DNA of 64,000 nucleotides from Pseudomonas paracarnis (GCF_904063055.1 NZ_CAJFCN010000014.1:1-64000), one strand, 5' to 3'; shown: positions 1-8,273, counted from the stretch's first letter. A program made the numbers and translations. Notes: generated by a model from the sequence alone, not told the origin.

Positions 1-1097
1 TGACGGTGGACCCGCTGCCGATTGAGCACAATACGACGGTCACTGTTCGCTACACCGGTATGAGCAATCGGGATCGCATAACGTTTGAATGGATTTTTGC
101 CGATGGTACCCACCATACGGCGGTCGAGAATGGGTTGGATGGGGGCACGGTGGTGTTCAACCTGACCTCGGTCAAGGTCTTGCACCGCAGTGTGAACAGT
201 ACCGTGTGCTTGAAGTATTCGGTAGAACGGCCGGGTGTGACGGACCCGATTCCGTCACAGGTGCAGACGGTGATGGTCAATGCCATTCCTGCTGCCAGTT
301 TGCCGCAGCCACGGATCAACAACATTGCTTCTGGCGGTACGCTGGATGTCAACAATTTCGCGGGTAGCGCCACGGCTGCAGTGCCCAAATGGTCGTTGAG
401 TCACCCAGGGCAACGGGTCTGGTTGATTTGCAGCGGTGCAGGCGTAACCCCGCTAACTGTTCTCAATGGTGTGGCAATCACCGCAACAGAGGCTGTTAAT
501 GGACTAGCAAACAAGGCAGTACTGCGTAGTTGGCTGAAGCGCATAGCTAATGGCACACAAATAACGATAACCTGTGAGGTAACGTTTGACGGCAGTAATG
601 ATAAGTCAAAATCCGTTATTTTTAAAAGCGCTCAATATATTAAGGCAGACCCTTGGACAGATGTCGGCCATTACTTTAACACTGGAAATTTAGGCGGATG
701 GACTTTAGGAAGAGGCGGTCTGGGCGCTACGTTTGGTAGACTTGGTTTGTTTGTGGATACGCCCAATCCCTCTAATGCTGGCGCAGTGATCTCAAGAACC
801 TTTAACTTTAATAGAGTGCATCGCTATAGCATCAGTTATTCCATCGCGAACGTCAGTCCGCACGGTGGCGTCCCGCCCATCACGGCTGTTCTCGTGGGCT
901 CGCAGGTTGCTATACCGAAATTTACAGCTCCAAATTCCGGCTCTCTTGAAGGCCAACAAAATTTGTCCTTCATACCGGCGGCTAACGGGCCAGCTTCGGT
1001 TGTGCTTCATAACTATCAAGATATAGGGGGCGGTTCAGGCTCTCAAGGGGGCAATGATTTTCACGTCTACTACATAGGCGTATATCGCCTCGATTAA
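1..1097 (+). CDS. Ig-like repeat surface protein, C-terminal part (5' end outside window)
   Basis: The reading frame is open from the first base (codons begin at base 3), so this is the C-terminal part, about 365 residues, of a longer protein. It starts with the end of one Ig-like beta-rich repeat (ITFEWIFADGT type) and continues with a second repeat at about residues 95-215, after a linker rich in P, A and Q. The last 140 residues start near DPWTDVGHYFNTGNLGGW and resemble a jelly-roll or carbohydrate-binding-like module that ends the protein. Such proteins in fluorescent pseudomonads are usually large, secreted or surface-exposed; that is inference. Hand-counted GC falls from 68/120 (bases 181-300) to 47/120 (541-660), which suggests the C-terminal module has a different origin. 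Exact function unknown. Confidence 0.75.
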   Translation, partial: TVDPLPIEHNTTVTVRYTGMSNRDRITFEWIFADGTHHTAVENGLDGGTVVFNLTSVKVLHRSVNSTVCLKYSVERPGVTDPIPSQVQTVMVNAIPAASLPQPRINNIASGGTLDVNNFAGSATAAVPKWSLSHPGQRVWLICSGAGVTPLTVLNGVAITATEAVNGLANKAVLRSWLKRIANGTQITITCEVTFDGSNDKSKSVIFKSAQYIKADPWTDVGHYFNTGNLGGWTLGRGGLGATFGRLGLFVDTPNPSNAGAVISRTFNFNRVHRYSISYSIANVSPHGGVPPITAVLVGSQVAIPKFTAPNSGSLEGQQNLSFIPAANGPASVVLHNYQDIGGGSGSQGGNDFHVYYIGVYRLD

Positions 1098-1171
1098 ATG
1101 AAAAATGAGAATAAGAGGTAACGCGCAATAAAAAGGGGTGGATCTATTTTATTTATGGGTCAGTCCTAATT

Positions 1172-1214
1172 AAAAACGGAACAGATCTATTCAAGATGGA
1201 TCTGTTCCGTTTTT
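1172..1214. terminator. Bidirectional rho-independent terminator
   Basis: A perfect 16-bp inverted repeat (arms 1172-1187 and 1199-1214, 11-nt loop) begins with AAAAA and ends with TTTTT. It can therefore stop transcription from both sides. It lies between the convergent 3' ends of the repeat protein gene and the FUSC gene. Confidence 0.9.
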
Positions 1215-1223
1215 GCTGTGATA

Positions 1224-2285
1224 TCAGATCTTCCAGCGCGCCGAACTTTTGAAGAGCCGCTCACGCATCCTGTCGACATTCGCGGTCAGTTGCAGCGTCA
1301 ACAGCCGGTAGGCGTCCAGCCCGTTGTGTACCGGGACCTCCAGCAGCGTGACGTTCGACGTGACACTGCCCGATTGCTCCAACCGCTCCGTCACCCCCGA
1401 CTTCAATGCCCGCGCCATCCCCACCAACTGCACCCGAATCTGCCGATGCTCGGCCTTCAGCATCACCCGCATCCGAGCCGTGGCCTGCTCATCACGCGGG
1501 TCCGGCCGGGTATTGCCCAGAATCTCCAGGGTGCTGATGCACAGGCGCAGGTGCCGCTGGATCGCATCCAGTTCAGTCATGGAAATCCGCACTTCCTTGG
1601 ACACCGACGGCATCAACGAGCGCAGTTGCACCATCGCCCCGTTCAAGCGGTTGAGCAGCTTGAGGTGTTCATCGTCAGTTACCGATTGGCCATTGATGAT
1701 CCGGCTATAAATCTGCGCGCAGTCACGCAGGGCGCTGGCCAGGTTGTAGCGCCACGAATACACGGCGTACAACGGCAAGGCAAAGGAAAACGCCAGGGCC
1801 AGCACAATGCCGATCAGGATATCGACGGTGCGCCACAGTCCATCGGAGATAGGGTTATCGCCGTGGCCGGCGACGATAAACACCGTGATCGCCGACAGCA
1901 GTGCGATATAGCCGCCTTTGCCGATGGCGTGATAGGAAAAGAACCCGCACACCACCGACATCAACAGGTAGGTGAGCAACGGCAGGCCGAAGTAAGCCTG
2001 CTGCACCACCAGCAGCAAGCCGACGCTGGCGCCGATCAAGGTGCCGTAGGCGCGCTCGACGGCTTTTTTGCCGATATTGCCGTGGTGCTGCAACCCGCCG
2101 ATGACGATCAGCATGGTCACCGACGCCCATTCCCCGTGAGGCAGGTTGAGGCCGGTGGTCAGCAGGATGGTTGCCAGCAAACCCACCGATACGCGCGCGG
2201 CGTGGATCAGCTTGGCATGGCGAAAGCGGCGGTAGGGGTCGAGCAAGGGGCGCAGCAGGCGCCGGGCAAAGAAGGGCAGGTTCAT
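1224..2285 (-). CDS. FUSC family inner-membrane protein
   Basis: This 353-residue protein begins with a cytoplasmic basic stretch, then has about six hydrophobic segments (roughly residues 25-175, including ITVFIVAGHGDNPISD), followed by a long soluble C-terminal helical region. This is the half-size FUSC/YccS-like layout; FUSC members include aromatic-acid efflux proteins, but the substrate here is unknown. I chose the ATG at 2285. An upstream in-frame start at 2432 would place the first residues inside a REP element (2329-2415), which is unlikely to be coding. The gene stands alone and is convergent with the upstream surface-protein gene. Confidence 0.75.
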   Translation of the reverse strand: MNLPFFARRLLRPLLDPYRRFRHAKLIHAARVSVGLLATILLTTGLNLPHGEWASVTMLIVIGGLQHHGNIGKKAVERAYGTLIGASVGLLLVVQQAYFGLPLLTYLLMSVVCGFFSYHAIGKGGYIALLSAITVFIVAGHGDNPISDGLWRTVDILIGIVLALAFSFALPLYAVYSWRYNLASALRDCAQIYSRIINGQSVTDDEHLKLLNRLNGAMVQLRSLMPSVSKEVRISMTELDAIQRHLRLCISTLEILGNTRPDPRDEQATARMRVMLKAEHRQIRVQLVGMARALKSGVTERLEQSGSVTSNVTLLEVPVHNGLDAYRLLTLQLTANVDRMRERLFKSSARWKI

Positions 2286-2328
2286 CAGTCTTAAAATGGC
2301 CTCAAATGTATGAATGTGCTTGATCAAA

Positions 2329-2415
2329 TGTGGGAGCTGGCTTGCCTGCGATAGCATCACCGCGACCTGACTGAAAGACCGAGGAGCTGGCATCGCAGGC
2401 AAGCCAGCTCCCACA
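2329..2415. repeat. REP doublet 1
   Basis: The left arm TGTGGGAGCTGGCTTGCCTG is followed about 40 nt later by its reverse complement, ending GCTCCCACA. It belongs to the Pseudomonas fluorescens REP family and can fold as a large hairpin. It lies between the ALDH gene and the FUSC gene. Confidence 0.9.
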
Positions 2416-2448
2416 CTGACCTGTCTGCACATTGGAACGGGGTTGGCT

Positions 2449-4065
2449 TCAGAAGATGTAGTCGGTGGTCAGGAAGCTCGAATCGCGGTTGCGCAAAATA
2501 TCGCTGACCAACGCCTTGTTACTCTCCTGGAACTTGGTCGCCACCAAAGTTCGGATCGAGAACACGCGCAAGGCGTCATGCACCGACAACGTGCCCTCGG
2601 CCGAGTTCTTGCGCCCGTTGAAGGGGAATGTGTCCGGCCCGCGCTGGCATTGGGCGTTGATATTGATACGGCCCACCTGGTTGGCGAAGGTGTCCACCAG
2701 GCGTCCGACTGCCACGGGGTCGGTGCCGAAGAGGCTCAACTGCTGGCCGAAGTCCGAGTCCAGCACGTAGTCGATCACGGTCTCCAGGTCGCGATAGGGC
2801 ACGATCGGCACCACGGGGCCGAATTGCTCTTCGTGGTAGACGCGCATCTGCGGGTTCGCCGGGTACAGCACCGCCGGGTAGAAGAACGAACCACGGCTGC
2901 TGCCGCCCTCGGGGTTCATGACCTTGGCGCCATGGCGCGCCGCATCGGCCACCAGTTCGCTGAGGTAATCGACCTTGCCCACTTCTGGCAGTGGCGTCAG
3001 CGCCACGCCATCCTCCCACGGCATGCCGGGCTTGAGCGTCGCCAGCTTGGCGTTGAATTTCTCGATAAAGCGCTCGACCACGTCTTCATGCACGAACAGG
3101 ATCTTCAGCGCGGTGCAACGCTGGCCGTTGAACGACAGCGAGCCGGTGACGGCTTCGTTCACCGCGTTGTCCAAGTCCACTTCGGGCAGCACGATCCCTG
3201 GGTTTTTGGCATCCAGGCCCAGCGCAGCACGCAAACGGTGTGGCTTGGGGTGCAGTTTTTTCAAATCACTGGCGGCCTTGTTGGTGCCGATAAATGCAAA
3301 GATATCGATCTTGCCACTGGCCATCAGCGCGCTCACGGTCTCGCGGCCGCTGCCGTAGATCACGTTGATCACCCCGGCCGGGAAGCTGTCGCGGAACGCC
3401 TCCAGCAACGGGCGGATCAACAGCACACCGAGCTTGGCCGGCTTGAACACCACGGTATTGCCCATGATCAAGGCTGGGATCAGCGTGGTGAAGGTCTCGT
3501 TCAAGGGGTAGTTGTAAGGCCCCATGCACAGCGCCACGCCCAGGGGCACGCGGCGGATTTGTCCGAGGGTGTCCTGCTCCAGTTCGAAGCGGCTACTGCG
3601 GCGGTCAAGCTCCTTGAGGGCATTGATGGTGTCGGTGATGTAGTCGCAGGTGCGGTCGAATTCTTTCTGCGAGTCCTTAAGGTTCTTGCCGATTTCCCAC
3701 ATGAGCAGTTTCACCACCGCGTCGCGCTGTTCGCGCATACGCCGCAAAAACGCCTCGACGTGCTGGATGCGCTCAACAACGCGCATCGTCGGCCACTCAC
3801 CCTGGCCACGGTCATAAGCACGCACCGCCGCATCCAGCGCGGTTAGGGCGGTCTCGGCGTCCAGCAGCGGCGTGCTGCCGATGTGCACGCGTTCATCGCC
3901 CAACTGCACCGGGCTTTGCACGCGCGCAAGCGGGCCGTTCCACACCCGCAGTTGGCCATCGACCAGGTAGTCGCGCTGTTCAATGGGCGCCGCCAGGCGA
4001 AATTGCTCGGGAATCTGGGAGACGGAAGTGGGAAACAGCTGGGCGAGCAGGTTGCTGGTGGTCAT
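2449..4065 (-). CDS. Aldehyde dehydrogenase, putative NADP-dependent GAPDH (GapN-like)
   Basis: A 538-residue ALDH-superfamily enzyme. Landmarks are the PYNYPLNETF oxyanion/coenzyme region (residues 183-192), VVFKPAK (205-211), and the catalytic cysteine C317 in SFNGQRCTALK, followed by EEQFGPVVPI. Relatives in pseudomonads are annotated as non-phosphorylating NADP-dependent glyceraldehyde-3-phosphate dehydrogenase, which oxidises G3P to 3-phosphoglycerate with NADPH formation; the substrate here is inferred. The ELGG glutamate expected before the cysteine is replaced: the sequence reads RLRAALGLDAKNP (residues 277-289). The ATG at 4065 has a good AGGGG ribosome-binding site; the ORF also runs upstream to 4113 without one. 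It is divergent from the DyP peroxidase gene. Confidence 0.8.
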   Translation of the reverse strand: MTTSNLLAQLFPTSVSQIPEQFRLAAPIEQRDYLVDGQLRVWNGPLARVQSPVQLGDERVHIGSTPLLDAETALTALDAAVRAYDRGQGEWPTMRVVERIQHVEAFLRRMREQRDAVVKLLMWEIGKNLKDSQKEFDRTCDYITDTINALKELDRRSSRFELEQDTLGQIRRVPLGVALCMGPYNYPLNETFTTLIPALIMGNTVVFKPAKLGVLLIRPLLEAFRDSFPAGVINVIYGSGRETVSALMASGKIDIFAFIGTNKAASDLKKLHPKPHRLRAALGLDAKNPGIVLPEVDLDNAVNEAVTGSLSFNGQRCTALKILFVHEDVVERFIEKFNAKLATLKPGMPWEDGVALTPLPEVGKVDYLSELVADAARHGAKVMNPEGGSSRGSFFYPAVLYPANPQMRVYHEEQFGPVVPIVPYRDLETVIDYVLDSDFGQQLSLFGTDPVAVGRLVDTFANQVGRININAQCQRGPDTFPFNGRKNSAEGTLSVHDALRVFSIRTLVATKFQESNKALVSDILRNRDSSFLTTDYIF

Positions 4066-4203
4066 GTCGCTACCCCTGGAATAGTTGCAAAACATGACTA
4101 GAGAGTCACCCAACTGACGGCTCTAAGGCAAGGCTTACGCGCATTGTTGTTCGCAGCGCGGTGCGCGCCGGGTAAACTGCGCGGCTTTTCAGAAGGAGTT
4201 CAC

Positions 4204-5064
4204 ATGAGTCAGTACCAGCCGGGCATTCTTGCCGCACCGGTGCCTTTGCAGGCCCGCCATCTGTTTTTCGCCCTCGATTCCCTGCAAGCCGTGCCCGCAG
4301 CATTGGACGCGCTGGTGCAACTGACGGATGCGCAGGCGGTGGTCGGTTTCGGTGAGCCGCTGGTAAAGGCACTGGGCGCCGAGATTGAAGGGCTGCGCGC
4401 ATTTCCCTCAGTAAGCGCCCCTGGCGCGCACAACCCGTCCACCCAGCAGGCGTTGTGGGTATGGCTGCATGGGGTGGATCGCGGTGAGTTGCTGCTGCGC
4501 AGCCGGGCCGTCGAAAAAGCCCTGGCCCCGGCGTTTGCCCTGGTGCAATCGATTGAAGGCTTCCGCTACAAGACCGGTTTTGACCTGACCGACTACGAAG
4601 ACGGCACAGAGAACCCTCACGACGATGCCGCCGTGGAAGCGGCGTTGACCGACAGCGGCGCCAGCTTTGCCGCGATCCAGCAATGGCAGCACGATCTCGA
4701 CGGTTTCGCCGCATTGCCTGCCCAGGAGCGTGATCACATTATCGGCCGTCGCCATGGCGACAACGAAGAACTCGACGACGCCCCGGAATCGGCCCATACC
4801 AAACGCACGGCCCAGGAGAGCTTTACCCCGGAAGCCTTCGTGGTACGTCGTTCGATGCCCTGGGCCGAGAATGGCCAAGCGGGGTTGATGTTTCTCGCCT
4901 TCGGGCATTCCTTCGATGCGTTTGAGGCCCAGCTTCGGCGTATGAGCGGGTTGGAGGACGGGATCGTCGATGGCCTGTATCGCATCAGCAAGCCGCTGAC
5001 CGGTGGCTATTACTGGTGCCCGCCGGTGAGGGAAGGGCGCCTGGACCTGAGTCTGGTTTTTTAA
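4204..5064 (+). CDS. Dyp-type heme peroxidase (YfeX-like)
   Basis: A 286-residue DyP-type peroxidase. The family GxxDG motif appears as DLTDYEDGTENP with D133 as the distal acid; H198 in ESAHTKRT is the probable proximal heme ligand, and RRSMPW (215-220) carries the distal arginine. The enzyme oxidises dyes or porphyrin-like substrates with H2O2. There is no Tat or Sec signal, so it is probably cytoplasmic like YfeX rather than EfeB. The start ATG at 4204 follows GAAGGAG (4191-4197). No efeUO or encapsulin gene is adjacent. It is a single-gene unit divergent from the ALDH gene. Confidence 0.9.
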   Translation: MSQYQPGILAAPVPLQARHLFFALDSLQAVPAALDALVQLTDAQAVVGFGEPLVKALGAEIEGLRAFPSVSAPGAHNPSTQQALWVWLHGVDRGELLLRSRAVEKALAPAFALVQSIEGFRYKTGFDLTDYEDGTENPHDDAAVEAALTDSGASFAAIQQWQHDLDGFAALPAQERDHIIGRRHGDNEELDDAPESAHTKRTAQESFTPEAFVVRRSMPWAENGQAGLMFLAFGHSFDAFEAQLRRMSGLEDGIVDGLYRISKPLTGGYYWCPPVREGRLDLSLVF

Positions 5065-5094
5065 CCGCTTTTTGCCTGCGTCCTGAGGTACGCC

Positions 5095-5616
5095 TCAAGC
5101 GCTTTTGAGCGTTTCCAGCCACGCGGGATCGAGCCGGGTTTGTTCGGTATCGATCCCCATCGCGTGCATCTTCGCCTTGTGTGCGTCAATCTCGCCGACC
5201 AGTTGCGCCTGGGCGCTGGAGTTGGCGTCCAGCTCATGCATCTGCGTCAGCCCCAAGTGATAGAAACGCAACAGCTTGATGGCGGTGGGGTCGTTAGCTT
5301 GTACCCGCTCGGTGACCTTGTGCATCACGTTGGTCACGCTCATCAGGCTGCGCTTGAGCTGCCAGCCATACACCGCTGGCGCCAACCAGGCCTGGCTCCA
5401 GAACGGACCACGCACCAGCGCCAAGACGATCAACACAGCGGCAAATACACCGCCGACATTGAAGCGAAAGTTGTCACCGCCAGGTTCGCCGAACAGCATC
5501 ACCGCCAGGCTCGACAGCAGCATGGCCAGGGCCAGGAATAGCACGGCCACGATCAGCGTGCTGCGGCGGGTTTGTTGACGGTAGGTGACGGGGTCGCAGG
5601 GTTTGAGCTCGAACAT
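5095..5616 (-). CDS. DUF3087 family membrane protein
   Basis: A 173-residue protein with two hydrophobic segments (about residues 23-43 and 52-70) near the N-terminus, then a helical soluble part containing VTNVMHKVTERVQANDPTAI and ending near DPAWLETLKSA. The pattern fits the DUF3087 family of gammaproteobacteria, whose function is unknown. It is convergent with the DyP gene, with only about 30 nt between stops. There are no operon partners. Confidence 0.75.
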   Translation of the reverse strand: MFELKPCDPVTYRQQTRRSTLIVAVLFLALAMLLSSLAVMLFGEPGGDNFRFNVGGVFAAVLIVLALVRGPFWSQAWLAPAVYGWQLKRSLMSVTNVMHKVTERVQANDPTAIKLLRFYHLGLTQMHELDANSSAQAQLVGEIDAHKAKMHAMGIDTEQTRLDPAWLETLKSA

Positions 5617-5729
5617 CCGGTTCAGGTCTCCAGAAAGGGCGCTTATCTTCTCATGCTTGCAACAATGAAGTTGAACGATGGCTGCGCACGGTTTCTCTAA
5701 CCTGTGAAGCCCCCATGAGGTATGCCGTC

Positions 5730-5909
5730 ATGTCTGAACACAAGCAGCCACCGCCGGGTACACCGGATCCTAACCGCACGCCGGGTGAAGAGGAGCGCGA
5801 CAACGATGCACTGCGTCCCAACGATCCCAAAGAGCGTGGCCCCGACAACGATGTGGAGCGCGTCGAAGAAGACTTGGAAAACCTCCACGACAAAGCGCGC
5901 CCGCTTTAG
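5730..5909 (+). CDS. Small acidic disordered protein A
   Basis: A 59-residue, strongly hydrophilic protein rich in P, E, D and N (MSEHKQPPPGTPDPNRTPGE at the start), with no hydrophobic core, so it is probably disordered. The ATG at 5730 has GAGGT upstream at a normal distance; an earlier ATG at 5715 would add five residues. It ends 12 nt before the next small gene and probably forms a two-gene transcript with it. I do not recognise a function; its coding status rests on the ribosome-binding sites and the paired arrangement. Confidence 0.6.
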   Translation: MSEHKQPPPGTPDPNRTPGEEERDNDALRPNDPKERGPDNDVERVEEDLENLHDKARPL

Positions 5910-5921
5910 CAGGAGCATGTG

Positions 5922-6116
5922 ATGAACAAACGTACCGATGGTCCCCACTCCAACGAGCACGCCAGTGGTAAGGATGAGCTGGGTTTTGACCCGGACTCGC
6001 CCGATGTGGCCGACCCGCAGGTTGACCCGGTAGGCCCGGCTATTGCACCGCTGGATGAGAAAAAGTCATCTGAGAAAAAGCCGCCCTACGATCCGTTGGG
6101 CGACTTGAAGAAGTGA
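5922..6116 (+). CDS. Small acidic disordered protein B
   Basis: A 64-residue hydrophilic protein rich in D, P and K, with repeated DP/DPxV pairs (FDPDSPDVADPQVDPVGP) and a basic C-terminus ending LGDLKK. AGGAG at 5911-5915 sits 6 nt before the ATG at 5922. It follows the similar small gene after 12 nt and is itself followed by a strong terminator, so the two make a short operon. Function unknown; a stress-induced or unstructured protein is only a guess. Confidence 0.65.
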   Translation: MNKRTDGPHSNEHASGKDELGFDPDSPDVADPQVDPVGPAIAPLDEKKSSEKKPPYDPLGDLKK

Positions 6117-6120
6117 ACCG

Positions 6121-6148
6121 AGCCCCGCCGTTGTGCGGGGCTTTGTTT
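6121..6148 (+). terminator. Rho-independent terminator of the small-protein operon
   Basis: An 8-bp GC-rich stem AGCCCCGC/GCGGGGCT (6121-6128 and 6135-6142) is followed by a T-rich run. Confidence 0.85.
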
Positions 6149-6383
6149 ATTTGGGCGGGTTCCAGCTGACGTCGCTGATACCGTATTTTTCCGCCCAGGG
6201 CCGGGTAGTTTTTTTCACTTGCTCGTGACCAACGCGACCGATGCGGCTGACATGCGCAATGTCGGCATCAACGGCCGCCCAGTGCCAAGCTTCAGCGTTG
6301 TTCATCACCTCGGCGCGCACCACGAAAGACTTGGGTTTACCGTGTAGCTGATAGTGGATGGTGTAGATTTTTGCGGTACTCAT
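6147..6383 (-). CDS. DUF6555-like small protein
   Basis: A 78-residue protein starting MSTAKIYTIHYQLHGKPKSF with conserved-looking aromatic positions (AEAWHWAAVDADIAH) and ending SDVSWNPPK. The ATG at 6383 is preceded by a GGGAGG ribosome-binding site on the minus strand. It resembles a Pseudomonas-restricted family that I believe is DUF6555; no function is known. A longer ORF reading through from 7043 is an antisense shadow of the N-acetyltransferase gene. Confidence 0.65.
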   Translation of the reverse strand: MSTAKIYTIHYQLHGKPKSFVVRAEVMNNAEAWHWAAVDADIAHVSRIGRVGHEQVKKTTRPWAEKYGISDVSWNPPK

Positions 6384-6503
6384 GTTGCCTCCCTGTCTTG
6401 TTATAGATGGATAGGCCGTCGTTCTAAAAGGTTCATTCAAAATGACAACGTACGCAGAGGCGCGGCATAGTGACGCTCTTGCCCTGCGCCCGAGGATCGC
6501 GCC

Positions 6504-7337
6504 ATGCTCACACCCACGGATAGCCGCCTGTACCTGCAACGCCTGGGCTATGCCTCGCCACCGGCGCCGACCTTGCAGACCCTGCGGGACTTGCAACTGC
6601 GCCATGTGTGCACCTTCGCCTTTGAAAGCCTGTCGACCCTGATGCAGGTGCCGGTGCCAATTGACCTGCCAAGCGTCGCGCAGAAGGTGTTGCACCAGGG
6701 ACGCGGCGGCTATTGCTATGAGTTGAACCAGCTGTTCCTGGCGCTGTTGCAGGCGCTCGGTTTTGACGCCCGTGGCATCACCGGTCGTGTGGTGATTGGC
6801 GGGCCACCGGACGCCCACACCGGGCGTACTCACCGTCTGAGCCTGGTGACCGTTGATGGCGTGCGCTATATCACCGATGTGGGCTTCGGTGGCATGGTCC
6901 CCAGCAGCCCGTTGCAACTGGACAACGAAGCGCCCCAGACCACGGCCCATGAGCCTTTTCGCCTGACACACCATCAGGGCAGCTACACGTTGTGGGCCCA
7001 GGTCGGTGAGGAGTGGCGTGGCTTGTATGTGTTCGACCTGCAAGTGCAGGCCGATATCGACTACGAAATCGGCAACTGGTATGTCTCAACGCACCCGGGG
7101 TCACCGTTCGTGGGGCAGTTGAAAGCGGCGCTACTGGCTCCCGGCCAACGTCATACTTTGGCCAACGCCCGCTATGCGCTTCATTACCTGGATCGACCCA
7201 GCGAAAAGCGCACGCTTGAGAGTGCCGATGAACTGCTGGGGCTCTTGCGCGACACCTTCGGCATTCGGCTGCCGGATCAGCCTCAACTGCGCGAAGCCGT
7301 CGAACGCCTTATTCGCATGAATCCTGAAGAATATTGA
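6504..7337 (+). CDS. Arylamine N-acetyltransferase
   Basis: A 277-residue NAT-family enzyme that transfers acetyl from acetyl-CoA to arylamines or hydrazines in the cytoplasm. The cysteine-protease-like triad is visible: C71 in GRGGYCYELN, H110 in RTHRLSLV and D125 in ITDVGFGG. Length and motif spacing match the bacterial NAT family. It is divergent from the upstream DUF6555-like gene and ends 125 nt before the outer-membrane barrel gene. Confidence 0.92.
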   Translation: MLTPTDSRLYLQRLGYASPPAPTLQTLRDLQLRHVCTFAFESLSTLMQVPVPIDLPSVAQKVLHQGRGGYCYELNQLFLALLQALGFDARGITGRVVIGGPPDAHTGRTHRLSLVTVDGVRYITDVGFGGMVPSSPLQLDNEAPQTTAHEPFRLTHHQGSYTLWAQVGEEWRGLYVFDLQVQADIDYEIGNWYVSTHPGSPFVGQLKAALLAPGQRHTLANARYALHYLDRPSEKRTLESADELLGLLRDTFGIRLPDQPQLREAVERLIRMNPEEY

Positions 7338-7384
7338 GATAGAGCCTTCGCTGAACCGTTTTTTCTCCATTTTGGTGCAAATCA

Positions 7385-7417
7385 GTTCGAACTTTTCGCA
7401 AACGCGAGGGTTCGAAC
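7385..7417 (+). promoter_or_regulatory. Stem-loop made of two GTTCGAAC palindromes
   Basis: GTTCGAAC occurs at 7385-7392 and again at 7410-7417, 25 nt apart. Each octamer is self-complementary, and the two also pair with each other. Between them TCGC/GCGA (7396-7399 and 7404-7407) forms an inner stem. The result is either an operator pair in DNA or a 33-nt RNA hairpin in the leader of the downstream barrel gene. There is no T-run after it, so it is not a simple terminator. Confidence 0.45.
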
Positions 7418-7462
7418 CGATTCCTGAATACTTTGCCCACCTTAAAATGGAGATGTAAAACG

Positions 7463-8215
7463 ATGTCCAAACTATTCGGAAAATTCATCAAGAGCACCTC
7501 GCTGCTGGCCCTGGTAGCTGCGCCCGGCGTGGTGTTTGCTGCACCCTCCACCGACCCGATTTCCACGTTCGGAATCATGGGCAGCTACAACGACTTCAAA
7601 CTTGAAGGCGGTAGCGAAAGCGACAAGGAGCACATGCCCGAAGCCGGCCTGTTCTACAACTTCGGCAACAAGCTCACCGCCGAGTCGGGCTTTATCTACC
7701 AGGCCGGTATCGAAGCCAAGTACGGCGAAAAAAGCGATAACAAACTCAAGGAAGGCCAGGCCGACCTCGACCTCGGCTGGCGTGCCGCGCTGGATGCGCG
7801 CAACTTCGTCGACGTGATCGTGGGTGGTGGTTACACCTGGACCCGCTACGAGCCGGACACCAATGGCTACGACATGAAGCTCACCAACAAGTCGCCGTTT
7901 GCCAAGGCCGCTCTGGGCTACAACCACCAGTTCGATGACATGACCCTGCGCGTTGAAGCCGGCGCCCGTCACACCATCGACGGCCGCGCCAAACTCAAGG
8001 TGGACGGCGTTGGCAGCGACAGCGTGGACCTCAAGGACCGCACCAACCCTTATGCCGAAGTCAGCCTGCTGATGAACCAGAAGGGCGACCTGCCAGTGAT
8101 GGCGGGCCTGTACTACACCCGTACCGAGTACAAGCTCGACGACGACTCCTATGTGGCCGATAACACCAAGCTCAAGCGTGATGAGTATGGTTTCAAGGTG
8201 GGTATCGCGTTCTGA
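7463..8215 (+). CDS. Outer-membrane beta-barrel protein
   Basis: A 250-residue protein with a Sec signal peptide (cleavage probably after VVFA, about residue 24). The rest is made of alternating amphipathic strands separated by charged turns, ending in the barrel-type aromatic GFKVGIAF. The size suggests an 8-stranded barrel of the OmpW/Ail/OmpA-like class. ATG 7463 has GGAG about 10 nt upstream; the earlier start at 7433 would spoil the signal peptide. It has its own leader and terminator, so it is monocistronic. Ligand unknown. Confidence 0.75.
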   Translation: MSKLFGKFIKSTSLLALVAAPGVVFAAPSTDPISTFGIMGSYNDFKLEGGSESDKEHMPEAGLFYNFGNKLTAESGFIYQAGIEAKYGEKSDNKLKEGQADLDLGWRAALDARNFVDVIVGGGYTWTRYEPDTNGYDMKLTNKSPFAKAALGYNHQFDDMTLRVEAGARHTIDGRAKLKVDGVGSDSVDLKDRTNPYAEVSLLMNQKGDLPVMAGLYYTRTEYKLDDDSYVADNTKLKRDEYGFKVGIAF

Positions 8216-8228
8216 CGCTGTTGCACTG

Positions 8229-8263
8229 AAAAAACGCCCCGAACTGCCGGGGCGTTTTTTTTT
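8229..8263 (+). terminator. Rho-independent terminator after the barrel gene
   Basis: A stem ACGCCCC/GGGGCGT with flanking A and T runs (8229-8240 and 8249-8260) is followed by further T residues. It may also act on the convergent antitoxin transcript. Confidence 0.9.
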
Positions 8264-8273
8264 GGCTTGCGGG

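Noticed and set aside
2286..2432. Longer N-terminus for the FUSC protein
   Set aside because: The extra codons read through a REP element and have no ribosome-binding site; the ATG at 2285 begins the conserved sequence.
4204..5064. DyP peroxidase as encapsulin cargo or EfeUOB member
   Set aside because: No encapsulin, efeU or efeO gene nearby, no signal peptide and no cargo-peptide-like C-terminus.
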